Notes: generated by a model not told the origin, from the sequence alone. A DNA stretch of 64,000 nt from Streptomyces diastatochromogenes (GCA_026913215.1 JAPTYK010000001.1:4588001-4652000), one strand, 5' to 3'. Numbered from the stretch's first letter, positions 30,694 through 40,591 are shown. A program made the numbers and translations.

Positions 30694-31178
30694 GCGGCGT
30701 GGAACTGCGCGAGATGCGCTGGTGGGACATCGAGCCGGTGCTCGCGCTCGAAGCCGAGCTGTTCCCCGAGGACGCCTGGTCGGCGGGGATGTTCTGGTCG
30801 GAGCTGGCACACGCCAGGGGACCGGAGGCCACCCGCCACTACGTCGTCGCGGAGGACCCGGCCGACGGCCGTCTCGTCGGCTACGCGGGCCTGGCCGCCG
30901 CCGGCGGACTCGGCGACGTGCAGACGATCGCCGTCTCCCGCGACCAGTGGGGCACGGGCCTCGGCGCCCGGCTCCTCACCGACCTGCTGAAGGAGGCCAC
31001 CGCCTTCGAGTGCGAGGAGGTCCTCCTCGAAGTGCGCGTGGACAACACCCGGGCCCAGAAGCTCTACGAGCGCTTCGGCTTCGAGCCCATCGGTTTCCGC
31101 CGCGGCTACTACCAGCCGGGCAATGTCGACGCGCTCGTGATGCGACTGACCGTTCAAGGAACTGGGACTGAGATCTGA
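30690..31178 (+). CDS. rimI: Ribosomal protein S18-alanine N-acetyltransferase RimI
   Basis: GNAT acetyltransferase, 162 residues, intact. The acetyl-CoA-binding motif is VSRDQWGTGLGARLLTDLL; conserved ends are EVRVDNTRAQKLYERFGF and RRGYYQPGNVDALVM. It starts at GTG 30690 inside the tsaB stop and its TGA overlaps ATG of tsaD at 31178, so tsaB-rimI-tsaD are translationally coupled. The same order occurs widely in actinobacteria. Confidence 0.96.
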   Translation: MSGVELREMRWWDIEPVLALEAELFPEDAWSAGMFWSELAHARGPEATRHYVVAEDPADGRLVGYAGLAAAGGLGDVQTIAVSRDQWGTGLGARLLTDLLKEATAFECEEVLLEVRVDNTRAQKLYERFGFEPIGFRRGYYQPGNVDALVMRLTVQGTGTEI

Positions 31179-32290
31179 TGGCTGCTGACGAACCGCTGGT
31201 ACTCGGCATCGAGACCTCCTGCGACGAGACCGGCGTCGGCATCGTCCACGGAACCACCCTCCTCGCCGACGCCGTCGCCTCCAGCGTCGACACCCACGCC
31301 CGCTTCGGCGGCGTCGTCCCCGAGATCGCCTCCCGCGCCCACCTGGAGGCCATGGTCCCGACGATCGAGCGCGCCCTGAAGACGGCCGGGGTCTCCCCGA
31401 AGGACCTGGACGGCATCGCCGTCACCGCCGGACCCGGCCTCGCGGGCGCCCTGCTCGTCGGCGTCTCCGCCGCCAAGGCGTACGCCTACGCCCTCGGCAA
31501 GCCGCTCTACGGCGTCAACCACCTGGCCTCGCACATCTGCGTCGACCAGCTGGAGCACGGCAAGCTGCCCGAGCCGACGATGGCCCTCCTCGTCTCCGGC
31601 GGGCACTCCTCGCTGCTGCTCTCCACCGACATCACCTCCGACGTGCGCCCGATGGGCGCCACCATCGACGACGCGGCCGGCGAGGCCTTCGACAAGATCG
31701 CCCGCGTCCTCGACCTCGGCTTCCCCGGCGGACCGGTCATCGACCGGCTCGCCAAGGAGGGCGACCCGGCGGCCATCGCCTTCCCGCGCGGCCTCAGCGG
31801 CTCCCGGGACCCCGCGTACGACTTCTCCTTCTCCGGCCTCAAGACCGCCGTGGCCCGCTGGATCGAGGCCAAGCGGGCGGCCGGCGAGGACGTGCCGGTA
31901 CGGGACGTGGCCGCGTCCTTCCAGGAGGCCGTCGTGGATGTCCTCACCCGGAAGGCCGTACGCGCCTGCAAGGACGAGGGCGTCGACCACCTGATGATCG
32001 GCGGCGGCGTCGCCGCGAACTCGCGGCTCCGCGCCCTCGCCCAGGAGCGCTGCGAGCGCGCCGGCATCCGGCTGCGGGTGCCGCGTCCGGGCCTGTGCAC
32101 GGACAACGGCGCGATGGTCGCGGCCCTCGGCTCCGAGATGGTCGCCCGCAACCGGCCGGCCTCGGACCTGGAGCTGTCGGCGGACTCCTCGCTGCCGGTG
32201 ACGGACCCGCACGTGCCCGGCGCGTCGCACGCCCACGGCCACGACCACGACCACGTGCACGAGGTCAGCAAGGAGAACCTGTACCCGTGA
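31178..32290 (+). CDS. tsaD: tRNA threonylcarbamoyltransferase TsaD with His-rich tail
   Basis: Catalytic subunit of t6A synthesis, transferring threonylcarbamoyl to A37 of tRNA. 370 residues, intact. It starts MAADEPLVLGIETSCDETG; the metal-binding His pair is in GVNHLASHIC (residues 115 and 119); other marks are LLVSGGHSSLLL, DFSFSGLKTAV and GGGVAANSRLR. The C-terminus carries an unusual tail, ASHAHGHDHDHVHEV, not needed for the fold; it may bind metal. The stop overlaps the GTG of the next small gene (32287). Confidence 0.96.
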   Translation: MAADEPLVLGIETSCDETGVGIVHGTTLLADAVASSVDTHARFGGVVPEIASRAHLEAMVPTIERALKTAGVSPKDLDGIAVTAGPGLAGALLVGVSAAKAYAYALGKPLYGVNHLASHICVDQLEHGKLPEPTMALLVSGGHSSLLLSTDITSDVRPMGATIDDAAGEAFDKIARVLDLGFPGGPVIDRLAKEGDPAAIAFPRGLSGSRDPAYDFSFSGLKTAVARWIEAKRAAGEDVPVRDVAASFQEAVVDVLTRKAVRACKDEGVDHLMIGGGVAANSRLRALAQERCERAGIRLRVPRPGLCTDNGAMVAALGSEMVARNRPASDLELSADSSLPVTDPHVPGASHAHGHDHDHVHEVSKENLYP

Positions 32291-32541
32291 GGCTCACGCT
32301 CATGTGGGAGGCCAGGGCCGCCCGGGGCCGGGGCGCCGAGCTCCTGGAGTGGGCGAGGGCGCGGGTCCTCGCCCGCGAGCCGCTGCGCCGGGAGCTCTTC
32401 CGGGCCCCGCAGGACCGGGTTCTCGTCCTCACCTGGTGGGAGGCGGAGTCCTTCGACGCCGAGCTGCCCGAGCTGCCGGAGCCGGACGCGGAGCTGATCA
32501 CCCGTCCGGTCCACCGCTGGCGCTTCGAATCGGTCGAGTGA
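32287..32541 (+). CDS. Small conserved protein downstream of tsaD
   Basis: 84 residues starting at GTG 32287, overlapping the tsaD stop by four bases (GTGA), so coupled to tsaD. The sequence RLTLMWEARAARGRGAELLEW ... RVLVLTWWEAESFDAELPEL ... RPVHRWRFESVE has an alternating alpha/beta pattern like small ferredoxin-like (ABM-type) domains. Function unknown. Intact frame and normal codon use support it as a real gene. Confidence 0.75.
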   Translation: MRLTLMWEARAARGRGAELLEWARARVLAREPLRRELFRAPQDRVLVLTWWEAESFDAELPELPEPDAELITRPVHRWRFESVE

Positions 32542-32634
32542 TCGGCGGAGCGACCGAGGGAGTAATCGGTCTCATGGGCGATTTTGTGCGGTAAATAGAG
32601 CAACCTTTCGACCCGTTCGGGCATCCCACAGCGC

Positions 32635-33473
32635 GTGAAGAAGACGATCGCGCTGTGGGCGGCCCTGACCACCGTCGCCCTCCTGGTGACCGGCTGCACG
32701 GTGGACGAGCCCGCCGCCGCCCAGCCCCCGCCCCGGCGGCTTCCCCGACCGGCACGCCCACGGCCGGGCACGAGACGCCCGCGACCCGTGAGGCCGCCAC
32801 GTACCGGAAGTGGGGCCTGAAGCCCTTCCCCGCCCCGCCGGCCCCGCCCGCGGCCAAGCCGGTGGTCCGCCGGCCCGGCGCACCGGTGCCCGTCATCAGC
32901 GAGATCCCCACCCACGAGAAGATCGTCTTCCTCACGTTCGACGACGGCGCCGAGAAGGACCCCGAGTTCGTCCGGATGATGAAGGACCTCAAGGTCCCCT
33001 TCACGATGTTCCTCACGGACGCGGCCATCCGCGCCGACTACCCGTACTTCCAGCCCCTGATCGCCCAGGGCAACGGCCTCGCCAACCACACCCTCACCCA
33101 CCCCAACCTCCGCACCCTCGGCCCCGACGCCCAGCGCCGCGAGATCTGCGGCCAGCAGACGAAGCTGAAGCAGCGGTACGGCACCACCCCGCGCCTCTTC
33201 CGCCCGCCCTACGGCAACTGGAACGAGGCCACGCGCGCGGCGGCGGGGGAGTGCGGACTCGACGCGATCGTCCTGTGGCGCGAGTCCATGCAGATCAAGA
33301 ACATGCAGTACCAGCGCGGCGACAAGAAGCTGCACCCCGGCGACATCGTCCTCGCCCACTTCCGGGGCCCGTCCGAGCTCAAGGGCCGGACGATGACCGA
33401 GATGACGGCGACGATGCTGCGGAAGATCCAGGAGCAGGGCTTCACGGTGGCCCGCCTGGAGGACTACGTCTAG
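32635..33473 (+). CDS. Lipoprotein polysaccharide deacetylase, copy 1 (frame broken near 32733)
   Basis: NodB-fold deacetylase, probably acting on wall or surface glycans outside the membrane. GTG 32635 begins a lipoprotein signal (KKTIALWAALTTVALLVTGC, lipobox LVTGC). After a proline-rich linker comes the catalytic domain: IVFLTFDDGAEKDP (metal/base Asp pair), NHTLTHPNL (H-x3-H metal site), LFRPPYGNWNE, LHPGDIVLAHFRG and a closing VARLEDYV. One C is missing near 32733 in a C-run. It is closely similar in layout to the gene at 37156-38069, so the two are paralogues. Confidence 0.88.
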
Positions 33474-33571
33474 AAGTTCTCCGGGCGCGGTGTCGATGCG
33501 GGTCCGTCCCGTTCGACGTATGTGTGGACGGCGGGGAACGGCCCCGCCCACCGCACCACCGAGGAGTCGTC

Positions 33572-33937
33572 ATGCCCCGCTACCTGTCCCTCGTGCGCAT
33601 CGAGGAGAACACCATCGACATGGAGAGCGCCGACCCCGGCTTCGAGCAGCGGATGGGCGCGCTCTTCGAGGAGATCACCAAGGCCGGCGCCATGGTGGAC
33701 ACCGCCGGGCTCAAGCCGACCGCCGAGGCCACCCGGATCACCTGGTCGGACGGGAGGCTGTCCTTCACCGACGGCCCGTTCACCGAGACCAAGGAGGTCG
33801 TCGGCGGCTACGCGATGCTCCAGTGCAAGGACATGGCCGAGGCCGTCGAGTGGGGGAAGCGGTTCCTGGCCGTGCACCCGCCGCACTGGAAGGTCGGCCT
33901 GGAGGTCCGCGAGGTCGAGGAGATGCCGGAGGGCTGA
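33572..33937 (+). CDS. YCII/DGPF-domain protein
   Basis: 121 residues, intact, ATG 33572 with gaggag upstream. It has the DGPF motif of the family in SFTDGPFTETKEVVGGYAML. Such small YCII-like proteins are very often encoded next to ECF42-type sigma factors; here the sigma factor follows after 37 bases. Its biochemical role is not known, though the fold suggests a small-molecule binder. Confidence 0.88.
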   Translation: MPRYLSLVRIEENTIDMESADPGFEQRMGALFEEITKAGAMVDTAGLKPTAEATRITWSDGRLSFTDGPFTETKEVVGGYAMLQCKDMAEAVEWGKRFLAVHPPHWKVGLEVREVEEMPEG

Positions 33938-33974
33938 CCCGCGCCCGTCGGTCCGCCGTGCTCTCATACGAGCT

Positions 33975-35228
33975 GTGACGGTGTCGGTGGAGAACACGCT
34001 CGAGACGGTCTTCCGGATGGAGTCGGCGCGGATCATCGCCACGGTGGCGCGGATCGTCCGGGACGTCGGCATCGCCGAGGAGCTCGCCCAGGACGCGCTG
34101 GTCGCGGCCCTGGAGCAGTGGCCGCGGTCGGGCGTCCCGGACAGCCCGGGGCCTGGCTGACGGCCGCCGCGAAGCACCGCGCCGTCGACCTCGTCCGGCG
34201 GCGTGAGACGTACGCGCGGAAGCTCGCCGAGGTCGGCAGGACGCTCACGGAGGAGTCGTACGACCCCGAGCCCTCCGGCCCCGGCGACATCGACGACGAC
34301 GTCCTCCGGCTCGTCTTCACCACCTGCCACCCGGTGCTCTCCGCCGAGGCGCGCGCGGCGCTCACGCTGCGGCTCGTCGGCGGGCTGCGGACGGACGAGA
34401 TCGCCCGCGCCTTCCTCGTGCCGGAGGCGACGGTCGCGGCGCGGATCACCCGCGCCAAGCGGACGCTCGCGAAGGCGGGCGTGGAGTTCGAGGTGCCGTA
34501 CGGGGAGGACCGGGCCGCCCGGCTCGGCTCCGTCCTGGAGGTCGTCTACCTGATCTTCAACGAGGGGTACGCGGCCACCGCCGGAGACGACCTGCTGCGG
34601 CCCGGCCTGTGCGAGGACGCGCTGCGGCTCGCCCGGGGCCTGGCCGCCCTCATGCCGGAGGAGAGCGAGGCGCACGGCCTCGCCGCCCTGCTGGAGCTCC
34701 AGGCCTCCCGCGTCCCCGTCCGCACCGGCCCCGACGGGCGGCCGGTGCCCTCGCCGACCAGAACAGGAGCCGCTGGAACCGGCTGCTGATCCGCCGCGGC
34801 TTCGCCGCCCTGGAGCGCGCCGGGGACGGCCGCTCCTACGGCCCCTACGCCCTCCAGGCCGCGATCGCCGCCTGCCACGCGCGGGCCGCCTCCTACGAGG
34901 CCACCGACTGGCCGACCATCGCCGCCCTGTACGCCCGGCTCGGCACCCTCGCCCCGTCCCCGTGGTCGAACTCAACCGCGCGGTCGCCGTGTCGATGACC
35001 CAGGGGCCCGAGGCCGCCCTCCGCATCGTCGACGGCCTCGCCGCCGAACCGGCCCTGGCCCGCTACCACTTGCTCCCCAGCGTCCGCGGCGACCTCCTCG
35101 GCCGCCTCGGCCGGACGGCGGAGGCCCGCGCCGAGTTCGAGCGCGCGGCCGCGCTCACGAGGAACGAGAGCGAGCGGGAGCTGCTGCTCGAACGGGCCCG
35201 CGAACTCGGGCCGGAGGCGGGGACTTAG
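33975..35228 (+). CDS. ECF42-type RNA polymerase sigma factor with C-terminal extension (three frame breaks)
   Basis: GTG 33975 starts TVSVENTLETVFRMESARIIA, the region-2 part, followed by ARIVRDVGIAEELAQDALVAAL. Region 4 contains LRLVGGLRTDEIARAFLVPEATVAARITRAKRTL. A long C-terminal domain (VLEVVYLIFNEGYAAT, LLIRRGFAALERA, VELNRAVAVSMTQGPEAAL) ends with a TPR-like stretch (GRLGRTAEARAEFERAAAL). This extended layout and the DGPF neighbour define the ECF42 group, which lacks a classical anti-sigma factor. Bases are missing near 34141, 34746 and 34960. About 418 residues when restored. Confidence 0.88.
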
Positions 35229-35237
35229 GGTTTCGGC

Positions 35238-35901
35238 ATGTCCCCGCGCACCCTGCTCCCGCCGCCGCCCCCGCCCGCCGAACTCCGGAGCTGGCCCGAC
35301 CGGAGGCGCTGCTCGCCGACCGCGCGCTGGCGCTCGGCGAGCTCGGCAGGAGGCTGCTCGGCGTCGGGCGGCTCACGCTGTTCCTGGTCTGGTTCCTCCT
35401 GCTCCAGCTGGGCTGGGGCTCATCGGCGTGCTGCTCATCGCGCTCGGCGCGCCGTACTCCGACCCGATGACGACGCTGCTCGCGGTCGTCCCGGCGGTCC
35501 TCGGCCTCGGGGTCTTCGTCCCGGCCGTGTGGCTGACGGTCCGCAGTCTGCGGCGCGACCGGACCGTCCGCGACCGCCTCGTCCAGTGGGCGGGCCTCGA
35601 CCGGCACGGTCCGACCGACGCCCGGCTGATCGCCCCCGGCCTCAGCGTCGCCTGGCTGCTGCTGTCCTTCGCGATGTGCGCGGTCGGCCTCTGGACGGGC
35701 TTCGCGGTTCCGGCGGGCGTCAGCCGCGACGACGGTTACGGGCTGGTCGCGTACGGCATGGGCGCCGCCCTGATCCTCTGGATCACGGGCCTCACCGGCC
35801 TGGCGAAGGCCGTCGGCCACTACCGCTTCGCGGTGCGGCTCACCGGCCCCCGCCGGCCGGCCGGCCGATCAGCATCGTCGGGGCGTCCGCGACCCGAGTG
35901 A
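35238..35901 (+). CDS. Predicted multi-pass membrane protein (frame broken twice)
   Basis: ATG 35238 lies 9 bases after the sigma factor stop. The restored protein reads MSPRTLLPPPPPPAELRELA, then helices LGVGRLTLFLVWFLLLQLGWGLI / GVLLIALG, TTLLAVVPAVLGLGVFVPAVWL, GLSVAWLLLSFAMCAVGLWTG and GMGAALILWITGLTGLAKAV. One G is missing near 35292 and one near 35418. The 3' end overlaps the convergent methyltransferase gene by about 60 bases, so the true stop may differ. No family recognised. Confidence 0.65.
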
Positions 35902-37019
35902 GCAGGACCGTCGCGGAGTTGGGGCCCTTCGGCTTCACCCTGCGGCGGATCTCCTCGGGTTCGACCGCAGAGCCGCGCTTCTTCACGGTGAGGACGCCGA
36001 CCTCGCGCTCCCGCAGGAGGGCCTTCAGCTTCTTGAGGTTGAAGGGGAGTTGGTCGGTGATCTCGTAGGCGGAGGCGTACGGGGTCTCCCGTAGCTCGTC
36101 CGCCGTGACGTACGCGATCGTCTCGTCGATCAGGCCGCCGTCCAGCTCCTCCGCGAGCTCGGCGACGAGGTGGGCGCGGATGACGGCGCCGTCCGGTTCG
36201 TAGAGGTAGCGGCCGACCGGGCGGACCGCCGGGTCCGGCAGGCCCCGGCCCGTCAGGGTGGTCCCGGAGGGCAGGAGGGTGGCGCGGCGGGCGCCCGGCT
36301 CCGTGCCGAACCACAGGATGGCCTCCTTGACGTCCCCGCCGTCCGAGATCCACTCGGCCTCGGCCTCCTCGGGCACCGCCTCGTGGGGGATGCCCGGGGC
36401 GATCTTGAGCGCGGCGTGCGGGGCCCTGCGGGCGGCCCCGACCGCCCAGGAGAGCGGCGGGGAGTACGCCTCGGGGTCGAAGATCCTGCCCCGGCCGCCG
36501 CGCCGGGCCGGGTCGACGAAGACCGCGTCGTAGGGGCGGTGTCGATCTCGGTGACGTCGGCGCACCGGACCTCGATCAGGTCGGCGAGGCCCAGCGCCGC
36601 CGCGTTGGCCCGGACCGCCTCGGCGGTCAGCGGGTCGCGGTCGACGGCGAGGACGGAGATCCCGGCGCGGGCCAGCGCGAGCGCGTCGCCGCCGATCCCG
36701 GAGCAGAGGTCCGCGACGCTGCGGACGCCCAGCGCCTTCAGCCGGGCCGCCCGGTGGGCGCCGACCGAGGCGCGGGTCGACTGCTCGACGCCGTGGGGCG
36801 TGAAGTACATCCGGTACGCGTCCTCCGCGCCGAACTTCGCCACCGCCCGCTGCCGCAGCCGCGCCTGTCCGAGGGCCGCGCTGACGAGCTCGGCGGGATG
36901 GTCGCGGCGCAGCCGGGAGGCGACCGCCAGCTCCTGGGCGGGGTCGTAGTCGCGCAGGTCGGCGAGGAGCGTCTGCCCTCGGGGCTGAGCAGGGCGGCGA
37001 AGGAGTCGAGGTCGGTCAC
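35840..37019 (-). CDS. Class I SAM-dependent methyltransferase with THUMP-like domain (two frame breaks)
   Basis: About 394 residues. GTG 37019 (MTDLDSFAALLSPEG) starts a helical N-terminal region with RDYDPAQELAVASRLRRDHP. The SAM-binding motif is VADLCSGIGGDALALARAG with AVDRDPLTAEAVRANAAALG, and a catalytic-loop-like YDAVFVDPARRGGRGRIF follows. The C-terminal part (LPFNLKKLKALLREREVG, TVKKRGSAVEPEEIRRRVKPKG) matches the THUMP-like domain of this family, which suggests an RNA substrate. Bases are missing near 36979 and 36538. Confidence 0.85.
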
Positions 37020-37155
37020 CGTCCCATTCTGGTCCCTGGAGGGCTGTGGGCGGCCGGGGGACGGTGGGGCGGTACGGCGGTGTCGCGCCCCGGACGGGGC
37101 TCTCGCGCTGACAGGATGCGGCGCCATGCAGCTCGTACGACAAAAGGACCAGATG

Positions 37156-38069
37156 ATGACACAAGGCGCGCATCGCTCCTGTCGGACGCTCGGGGCGGCG
37201 CTCGCCGTGGCCGCCCTCGCCTCCGCCGCCACGGCCTGCTCCGGGGCCGCCGCACCGGAGCGCGCCGCGCCCGCCCCGCCGCCGGCCAGCAGGCCCAGGG
37301 TGCGGCCGGCGCCCTCAGCGCGTACGTCGAGAAGGTCCGCGCGCAGCGGGCCGCCCGCGTGCTCGCCGCCAAGAAGTGGGGCCTCGCCGAGCCCCCGCTC
37401 GAAGCGCCCGCCCCGCCCGCCGTCAAGCCGAAGATCACCACCCGCAAGGGCTTCGAGACGGACGGCGAGGACCTGCCGCCCGTCTTCACCACCGTGCCGA
37501 CCAAGCAGAAGGTCGTCTTCCTGACGATCGACGACGGCGCGGAGAAGGACCCCCAGCTGCTGAAGATGATGAACGAGCTCCGCATCCCCTACAGCGCCTT
37601 CCTCAGCGACTACCTCGTCAAGGACGACTACGACTACTTCGCCAGGATGCAGAAGTCCGAGGCGTCCGGGATCTCCCTGCAGAACCACACCCTCCACCAC
37701 CGCTACCTGCCCGGCCTGTCGTACGGCGAGCAGAAGCGCGAGATCTGCGGGATGCAGGACGTCATCGAGAAGCGCTTCGGCAAGCGGCCCCCGCTCTTCC
37801 GCCCGCCGTACGGCAACTACAACGAGGACACCCTGGTCGCGGCCAAGTCCTGCGGCGTCAAGGCGGTCCCGCTCTGGGCCGCCGAGGCCTTCCCCGACCA
37901 CATGGAGTGGCGCGAGTGGGACCGGGACCTGCACCCCGGCGACATCGTGCTCACCCACTTCCGGGGCAAGGAGGACTGGAAGGGCACGATGCCGGACATG
38001 ATCCGACGGGTGATGAACGTGATCACGTCGAAGGGGTACGCGGTGGCGAAGCTCGAGGACTACGTGTGA
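37156..38069 (+). CDS. Lipoprotein polysaccharide deacetylase, copy 2 (frame broken near 37285)
   Basis: ATG 37156 (Shine-Dalgarno aaagga 7 bases upstream; ATG 37153 also in frame) starts MTQGAHRSCRTLGAALAVAA with a probable lipobox before Cys (ATAC). The catalytic domain has VVFLTIDDGAEKDP, NHTLHHRYLPG, LFRPPYGNYNEDTL, LHPGDIVLTHFRGKEDW and VAKLEDYV. Compared with copy 1 at 32635 the first motif is TIDDG instead of TFDDG, and the N-terminal linker is longer and helical (SAYVEKVRAQRAARVLAAKKWG). One base is missing near 37285. The next small gene overlaps its stop (GTGA at 38066). Confidence 0.87.
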
Positions 38070-38380
38070 GGACGCGGGGGCGGCGCTGGGCCGCCGTGCT
38101 CGTGGTGACCGGCGCGCTCCTCGCCCTCCCGCCTGTACCTCCCGGTGGACCCGGCCGACCCGATCGACCCGATCGAGCGGCTCGGCCGGAAGGCGGCGGA
38201 ACGGGTGGGACCCCGGCTCACCCGGCCGCGACCGTCCGGACCGTACGGGCGGCGGTGGACGCGAAACGCTGCGAAGGGGGTCCCGCGCGGCCGGAGGTCA
38301 CGCGTACGGAGATGCGCACAGCTGCGCGCACCGGCACGCCACGGAGCGAGGAATTGGCACTCCGCTTGACCGAGTGCTAA
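38066..38380 (+). CDS. Small membrane or secreted protein before groES (frame uncertain)
   Basis: GTG 38066 overlaps the stop of the deacetylase. It begins VRTRGRRWAAVLVVTGALLAL, a signal-anchor-like helix, then LYLPVDPADPIDPIERLGRKAAERVG and probably HPAATVRTVRAAVDAKRCEGG. Two frame changes (near 38131 and 38212) are needed. The best third-codon pattern takes the reading to TAA 38378-38380, which lies inside the first CIRCE element. Function unknown. Confidence 0.5.
   Translation: MRTRGRRWAAVLVVTGALLALPPVPPGGPGRPDRPDRAARPEGGGTGGTPAHPAATVRTVRAAVDAKRCEGGPARPEVTRTEMRTAARTGTPRSEELALRLTEC
38354..38380. promoter_or_regulatory. CIRCE element 1 (HrcA operator) of groES-groEL1
   Basis: TTGGCACTC-N9-GAGTGCTAA differs at one base from the CIRCE consensus TTAGCACTC-N9-GAGTGCTAA, the binding site of the heat-shock repressor HrcA. 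It overlaps the -35 of the predicted groES promoter and the stop codon of the upstream small gene. Confidence 0.93.
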
Positions 38381-38395
38381 TCGCGGTCATAGTCT
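38366..38395 (+). promoter_or_regulatory. Predicted groES-groEL1 promoter
   Basis: TTGACC at 38366-38371 and TAGTCT at 38390-38395 with 18 bases between them. CIRCE 1 covers the -35 box and CIRCE 2 begins 5 bases after the -10, so HrcA could block both polymerase binding and escape. Confidence 0.75.
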
Positions 38396-38400
38396 CGGCT

Positions 38401-38427
38401 CTGGCACTCCCCACCGGAGAGTGCCAA
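38401..38427. promoter_or_regulatory. CIRCE element 2 of groES-groEL1
   Basis: CTGGCACTC-N9-GAGTGCCAA, a second HrcA-type inverted repeat 20 bases after the first and close to the expected transcription start. It would form a hairpin in the mRNA as well. Confidence 0.9.
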
Positions 38428-38526
38428 CACAGCGACGGGCAGGTCCGGCACCCGCGACGACGGATCCACCTGGTCGCCACCTCAGACAGTTAACCCCGTG
38501 AGATCTCCGAAGGGGGAGGTCGGATC

Positions 38527-38835
38527 GTGACGACCACCAGCTCCAAGGTTGCCATCAAGCCGCTCGAGGACCGCATCGTGGTCCAGCCGCTCGACGCCGA
38601 GCAGACCACCGCCTCTGGCCTGGTCATTCCGGACACCGCCAAGGAGAAGCCCCAGGAGGGCGTCGTCCTGGCCGTGGGCCCGGGCCGCTTCGAGAACGGC
38701 GAGCGTCTGCCGCTCGACGTCAAGACCGGCGACATCGTGCTGTACAGCAAGTACGGCGGCACCGAGGTGAAGTACAACGGCGAGGAGTACCTCGTCCTCT
38801 CGGCTCGCGACGTGCTCGCGATCGTCGAGAAGTAA
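38527..38835 (+). CDS. groES: Co-chaperonin GroES
   Basis: Lid of the GroEL chaperonin, 102 residues, normal length, intact. It begins MTTTSSKVAIKPLEDRIVVQ and has the mobile loop QTTASGLVIPDTAKEKPQEG and the conserved IVLYSKYGGTEVKYNGEEYL. GTG 38527 has gaagggggagg upstream. It is the first gene of the heat-shock operon with groEL1 (111 bases downstream) and is controlled by the two CIRCE elements. Confidence 0.98.
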   Translation: MTTTSSKVAIKPLEDRIVVQPLDAEQTTASGLVIPDTAKEKPQEGVVLAVGPGRFENGERLPLDVKTGDIVLYSKYGGTEVKYNGEEYLVLSARDVLAIVEK

Positions 38836-38946
38836 TTCACCGAAGTACCTGAAGCAGATGCTTTGAGCTGCGCCCCGAGGCCCCTTTCCCAGGCGCCCCG
38901 GGGCGCGGTTCGTTCCACCCCATTCCGAGAGGGCTGAACCGCTCCC

Positions 38947-40573
38947 ATGGCGAAGATCCTGAAGTTCGACGAGGACGCCCGTCGCGCCCTTGAGCGCGGC
39001 GTCAACAAGCTTGCCGACACGGTGAAGGTGACGATCGGCCCCAAGGGCCGCAACGTCGTCATCGACAAGAAGTTCGGCGCCCCCACCATCACCAACGACG
39101 GTGTCACGATCGCCCGCGAGGTCGAGATCGAGGACCCGTACGAGAACCTCGGCGCCCAGCTCGTGAAGGAGGTGGCGACCAAGACCAACGACATCGCGGG
39201 TGACGGCACCACCACCGCCACCGTGCTCGCCCAGGCCCTGGTCCGCGAGGGTCTGCGCAACGTCGCCGCCGGCGCCTCCCCGGCCGCCCTGAAGAAGGGC
39301 ATCGACGCCGCCGTCAAGGCCGTCTCCGACGAGCTGCTCGCCACCGCGCGCCCGATCGAGGACAAGTCCGACATCGCCGCCGTCGCCGCGCTCTCCGCGC
39401 AGGACCAGCAGGTCGGCGAGCTCATCGCCGAGGCGATGGACAAGGTCGGCAAGGACGGTGTCATCACCGTCGAGGAGTCCAACACCTTCGGCCTGGAGCT
39501 CGACTTCACCGAGGGCATGGCCTTCGACAAGGGCTACCTGTCCCCGTACATGGTGACCGACCAGGAGCGCATGGAGGCCGTCCTCGACGACCCGTACATC
39601 CTGATCAACCAGGGCAAGATCTCCTCGATCCAGGACCTGCTGCCCATCCTGGAGAAGGTCATCCAGGCCGGCGCCAGCAAGCCGCTCCTGATCATCGCCG
39701 AGGACGTCGAGGGCGAGGCCCTCTCCACCCTCGTCGTCAACAAGATCCGTGGCACCTTCAACGCCGTCGCCGTCAAGGCCCCCGGCTTCGGTGACCGCCG
39801 CAAGGCGATGCTCGGCGACATGGCCACCCTCACCGGTGCCACCGTCATCGCCGAGGAGGTCGGCCTCAAGCTCGACCAGGCCGGTCTGGACGTGCTCGGC
39901 ACCGCCCGCCGCGTCACCATCACCAAGGACGACACGACGATCGTCGACGGTGGCGGCAACTCGGAGGACGTGCAGGGCCGCGTCAACCAGATCAAGGCCG
40001 AGATCGAGTCCACGGACTCCGACTGGGACCGCGAGAAGCTCCAGGAGCGCCTCGCGAAGCTCGCCGGCGGCGTGTGCGTCATCAAGGTCGGCGCCGCGAC
40101 CGAGGTCGAGCTCAAGGAGAAGAAGCACCGTCTGGAGGACGCCATCTCCGCGACCCGCGCCGCGGTCGAGGAGGGCATCGTCTCCGGTGGTGGCTCCGCG
40201 CTCGTCCACGCCGTCAAGGTCCTCGAGGGCAACCTCGACAAGACCGGCGACGAGGCCACGGGTGTCGCGGTCGTCCGCCGCGCCGCCGTCGAGCCGCTGC
40301 GCTGGATCGCCGAGAACGCCGGCCTGGAGGGCTACGTCATCACCTCCAAGGTGGCGGAGCTCGACAAGGGCCAGGGCTTCAACGCCGCGACCGGCGAGTA
40401 CGGCGACCTGGTCAAGGCCGGCGTCATCGACCCGGTGAAGGTGACGCGCTCCGCCCTGGAGAACGCCGCCTCGATCGCCTCCTCCTCCTCACCACCGAGA
40501 CCCTCGTGGTGGAGAAGAAGGAAGAGAGCCGGCGGACCACGGCCACGGCCACGGTCACGGCCACTCCCACTGA
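38947..40573 (+). CDS. groEL1: Chaperonin GroEL1 with His-rich C-terminus (two frame breaks at the end)
   Basis: 60-kDa chaperonin. It starts MAKILKFDEDARRALERGVN and has the ATP site motif AGDGTTTATVLAQ and VEEGIVSGGGSALVH. Up to residue ~510 the frame is intact. One base is missing near 40481 (joining SIASLLLTTETLVVEKKEE) and one near 40527; the end then reads PADHGHGHGHGHSH and stops at 40571-40573. The His-rich tail replaces the GGM repeats of E. coli GroEL and is the mark of the operon-borne GroEL1 of actinobacteria; a second groEL usually lies elsewhere. Regulated with groES by HrcA/CIRCE. Confidence 0.95.
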
Positions 40574-40591
40574 GGCACGTAGCCGACAGCT

